A stretch of DNA of 64,000 nt from Paguma larvata (Eukaryota; Chordata; Mammalia; Carnivora; Viverridae), in contig CM057826.1 in the NCBI GenBank assembly GCA_030068075.1, forward strand, positions 94,601,804 through 94,665,803, written 5' to 3'. A model generated the notes under the pieces. It saw only the letters and a list, made by a program, of their open reading frames with translations, made no database searches and was not told the DNA's origin. Within the stretch, counting starts at the first letter, position 1; the number at the start of each line of letters is the position of its first letter. This document shows positions 61,480-64,000 of this stretch, piece by piece. The translations under genes were made by a program, and so were the position numbers.

Positions 61480-62232
61480 ATAGGAGGTTATGTTCTCCAA
61501 AAACTGGCTACCATCTCACATGCTGGCCTGCACTGTGACTGTCCACTCCCTTATCAAGAAGTCTACCCTTAGGGGCGCCTGGGTGGCTGAGTCGGTTAAG
61601 CGTCCAAGTGTTGAGTGTCTGACTTCCGCTCAGGTCATGATCTCACAGACCCTGAGGGCAAGCCCCGTGTCAGGCTCTGGGCTGACAGCTCAGAGCCTGG
61701 AGCTTGCTTTCGATTCTGTGTCTTCCTCTCTCTCTGCCGCTCCCATACTTGAGCTCTGTATCTCTTTCTTTCTCAAAAATAAACATTAAAAGAAATTTTT
61801 AAAAAAAGAGGTCTACCCTTGAATCTGGGTGGACCCTGTAACTGCTTGGACCAATCAACAGAGTATGGCAGAAGTGACAGTGTGCCAGGTCCGGGTGTAG
61901 CCGCTACCCCAGCTGGCAGCTTCAGCTCCCTGCCTATTAAAAACCAGCTGCCATGTTGTAAAGAGAGACCACACGTCCGTGCTGCTCAAGAGCTCCAGCT
62001 GAGCTCCCGGCTGACAGCTGGCACCAACTGCCAGGCGTGTGAGCAAGCCTTGTGGACGGCCAGATCAGTTACACTTTCAAACAACCGAAGTCCCGGCTGA
62101 CATCTGACTACAACCACATAACAGACCCAAAGTAAGAATTTCTCAGCCCCAGAGCCATGAAAGATAATAAAGCGTTCCTGGTTTAAGCCATTGCACTCTG
62201 GGTTGGTTTGTTATGAAGCAACAGATAACACG
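61480..62232 (+). mobile_element. MaLR-type LTR remnant, interrupted by a SINEC
   Basis: The end reads 'gtttaagccattgcactctg' and 'tggtttgttatgaagcaaca', with AATAAA near 62166. The left part before 61571 is joined by the duplicated 'gtctaccctt'. The family is from memory of MLT1-like ends. Confidence 0.55.
61571..61808 (+). mobile_element. SINEC with a small internal duplication
   Basis: Forward copy 'ggggcgcctgggtggctgag'. The head holds an extra segment ('aagcgtccaagtgttgagtg') so that the tRNA-like part is about 15 bp longer than usual. Target-site duplication 'gtctaccctt'. Confidence 0.93.
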
Positions 62233-62359
62233 CAAAAAGAACAATACACATGTTGACCAACTGGACTCAGCTCCTACTAAATGTCTATATGACCTTGTAT
62301 AAGTGGCCTCTCAAGTATGGGCCTCTTTGTTTTCATCTGCAAAAAAGAACATAACTATT

Positions 62360-62830
62360 AGTTTTTATCAGTGCTAATAACAAATTGCCACAAACTCAGT
62401 GACTTAAACAATACAAAGGTACTGTGTTACAATTCTGGCGGTCCGAAGTCTGAAATGGGTCTCACTGGTCTAAGTTAAAGGCCTTTCTGGAGGCCCTCAG
62501 GAAGGTCCGCATCTTTGACTTTCCCAGTTTGTGGAAGCTGCCCACCCCCTGTGGCTCATGGCCCCTCCATCTTCAGGTGCGCCAGCAATGGTGCGCCGAG
62601 TCATCACTCTGCATCACTCTGACCTCCTCACTTGCCTTCCTCTTCTACTTAAAAGTCCTTTGTGATACATAGGGGCCACCTGGAAAATTGAGGATAATCT
62701 CATTTTAAGGTCAGCTGACTAGCAATCTTAATTCCATGTGGAACATGAATCCTGCTCTGCCTTAACATAACATATTCACAGGATTAGGACATGGACAACT
62801 TTGGGCAGGGGCAGGAGAGTATTATTTTGT
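62360..62830 (-). mobile_element. MaLR-type LTR remnant
   Basis: The text 'aacaaattgccacaaactca', 'acaattctggcggtccgaag' and 'tggaaaattgaggataatct' resembles the same LTR type as 1228-2222, strongly diverged. Confidence 0.5.
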
Positions 62831-62924
62831 GTACCTATCACACCATCCTACCTCTTTGTCTCAAACCACAGTAACACTGGGAGGATAAATGAGATAGTAA
62901 ATGTGAACAGTAATCATAACTATC

Positions 62925-63340
62925 ATTGTATTCATTCCACAAAAAATTTATTGAGCACGTACAATGTGCCAGGCACTATGTTGGATAGTGGGGACATATG
63001 ATGGTAAACAAGATGTCCATTATTACATTCCAGGAGAGATGGACAATCAGTTGATCTACAGATTGGCAGACTGGTAGATCGGTGAATTCGTAGATGGAGA
63101 ATAAATCTATTTACTAGATCTAGATGTTATTAGAATAACAGCAGCTAGTAATAAGTACAAAAAAAATGAAGTATAACAGTAGGGCTGGAAGGCTACTGTC
63201 TGGTGAGTGATCAAGAAAATCTTCCCAGGTGGGTGACAATTGGATTGAGATCAGAATGGTAAGAAGTGCCCCAATGAGAAGATCTAAATCAGAAACAAGT
63301 TTGTGAAGAACCTGAAGCCAGGACGCAGTGGGAAGAGCTG
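62925..63340 (-). mobile_element. L2 LINE 3' remnant
   Basis: The text 'aatttattgagcacgtacaa', 'tgtgccaggcactatgttgg' and 'ggtaaacaagatgtccatta' is the reverse L2 3' end. The 164-codon minus frame at 63120-63614 lies largely on it. Confidence 0.65.
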
Positions 63341-63947
63341 TGGCACTCTGGTATTTTACCCCAGAGGCACTACAGGCACTGTGTTTAGGGCCTACGGACT
63401 TTTTAAGAGCCCAACAAATGTTTAAAATCTTTACCAAAAAAACTATTGATTCCAAGAACCCAAAAGAAAACCATGAACTTGAAGTGAATAAATATTTAAT
63501 TGACAAATTCATACCCCATTGATTGTTAAATGTAACAGTCATAAAATATTCATTACATTTGTAAACAATTTGTAGGTTAAATTTTTTCACATCCTCTAAT
63601 TCCCAAGTATGCACAGAGTTCTAAGAAACCAGAGTCAGTCATAAATTAGGGGAGTTTACCGTAGCCAATAAAAAAGTCTTTGAAAATAATTTACAGCAAA
63701 AAAAAAATAATAATAATGTATAATGTTGGGGCATTTAAGTATGTTTGATAAGATATAAGGGTAGGGTCTCCAGAAATGAGTTGTTAAGATCTACAAAAGT
63801 CTTCGCTAGACCAGAGGCCTTTAGTACGACCCTGAAGAGCACCTACTGCCCAAACTCTGGGCAGAATTACATCCAGCACGAATGGAGGCAGCCTCTGCTC
63901 ACAGTTAAATCCATAACCTCCAATTACCTTCTCAGAAATGACCCAAG

Positions 63948-64000
63948 GGCGCCTGGGTGGCTCAGTCGGTTAAGTGGCCAACTTCGACTCTGGTCATGAT
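63948..64000 (+). mobile_element. SINEC, cut by the window end
   Basis: Only the head is in the window: 'gggcgcctgggtggctcagt', then 'cggttaagtggccaacttcg'. Confidence 0.92.

Noticed and set aside
63120..63614. 164-codon minus-strand open frame
   Set aside because: It lies largely on an L2 remnant, has no recognisable domain and starts and ends in repeats. Chance or residual frame.

Overview
This 64 kb window is mammalian genomic DNA from a carnivore, most likely a felid. About 33 copies of one tRNA-derived SINE are present. Their head (GCGCCTGGGTGGCTCAGTCG) and CT-rich body match the feliform SINEC type rather than the canid form. Single-copy coding sequence is found only as short exons with GT/AG borders, and most of the longer open reading frames fall in repeats, introns or a dead gene copy.

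Layout. Positions 1-4200 are upstream repeats: antisense L1, an L2-like segment, an old MaLR-type LTR interrupted by a 552 bp solo LTR, MIR, L2 and MER5A. A CpG-rich TATA-less promoter lies at about 4300-4800. From there POC5, the centriolar centrin-binding protein, runs on the + strand. Its eleven coding exons lie between 7986 and 40824 and join without any frame break into a 578-residue protein (579 with an alternative acceptor). Intron 8 holds a processed EIF3F pseudogene in the same orientation (about 25563-26693).

ANKDD1B (ankyrin repeat and death domain containing 1B) lies tail to tail with POC5 on the - strand. Its last seven coding exons occupy 60784 down to the stop codon at 43040. 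They encode four ankyrin repeats, a linker and a C-terminal death domain. The 5' half of the gene lies beyond the right edge. The two stop codons are 2.2 kb apart, so the 3' UTRs converge and may overlap. This arrangement matches the human 5q13.3 order (POLK-ANKDD1B-POC5).

The remainder is intronic and intergenic DNA, much of it SINEC, MIR, L1, L2, MER5-type and LTR remnants. Many SINEs keep clear target-site duplications, and several sit inside older repeats, so insertion order can be read. I found no CRISPR array, prokaryotic gene, intact retrotransposon or tRNA gene. I see no convincing new biological system. The items most worth a second look are an unexplained 44 bp duplication either side of the POC5 promoter, a 26 bp perfect palindrome in intron 2, a tandem NAGNAG acceptor at POC5 exon 4, SINEs that appear to carry 3' read-through sequence, and a second unassigned repeat pair in POC5 introns 9 and 10.
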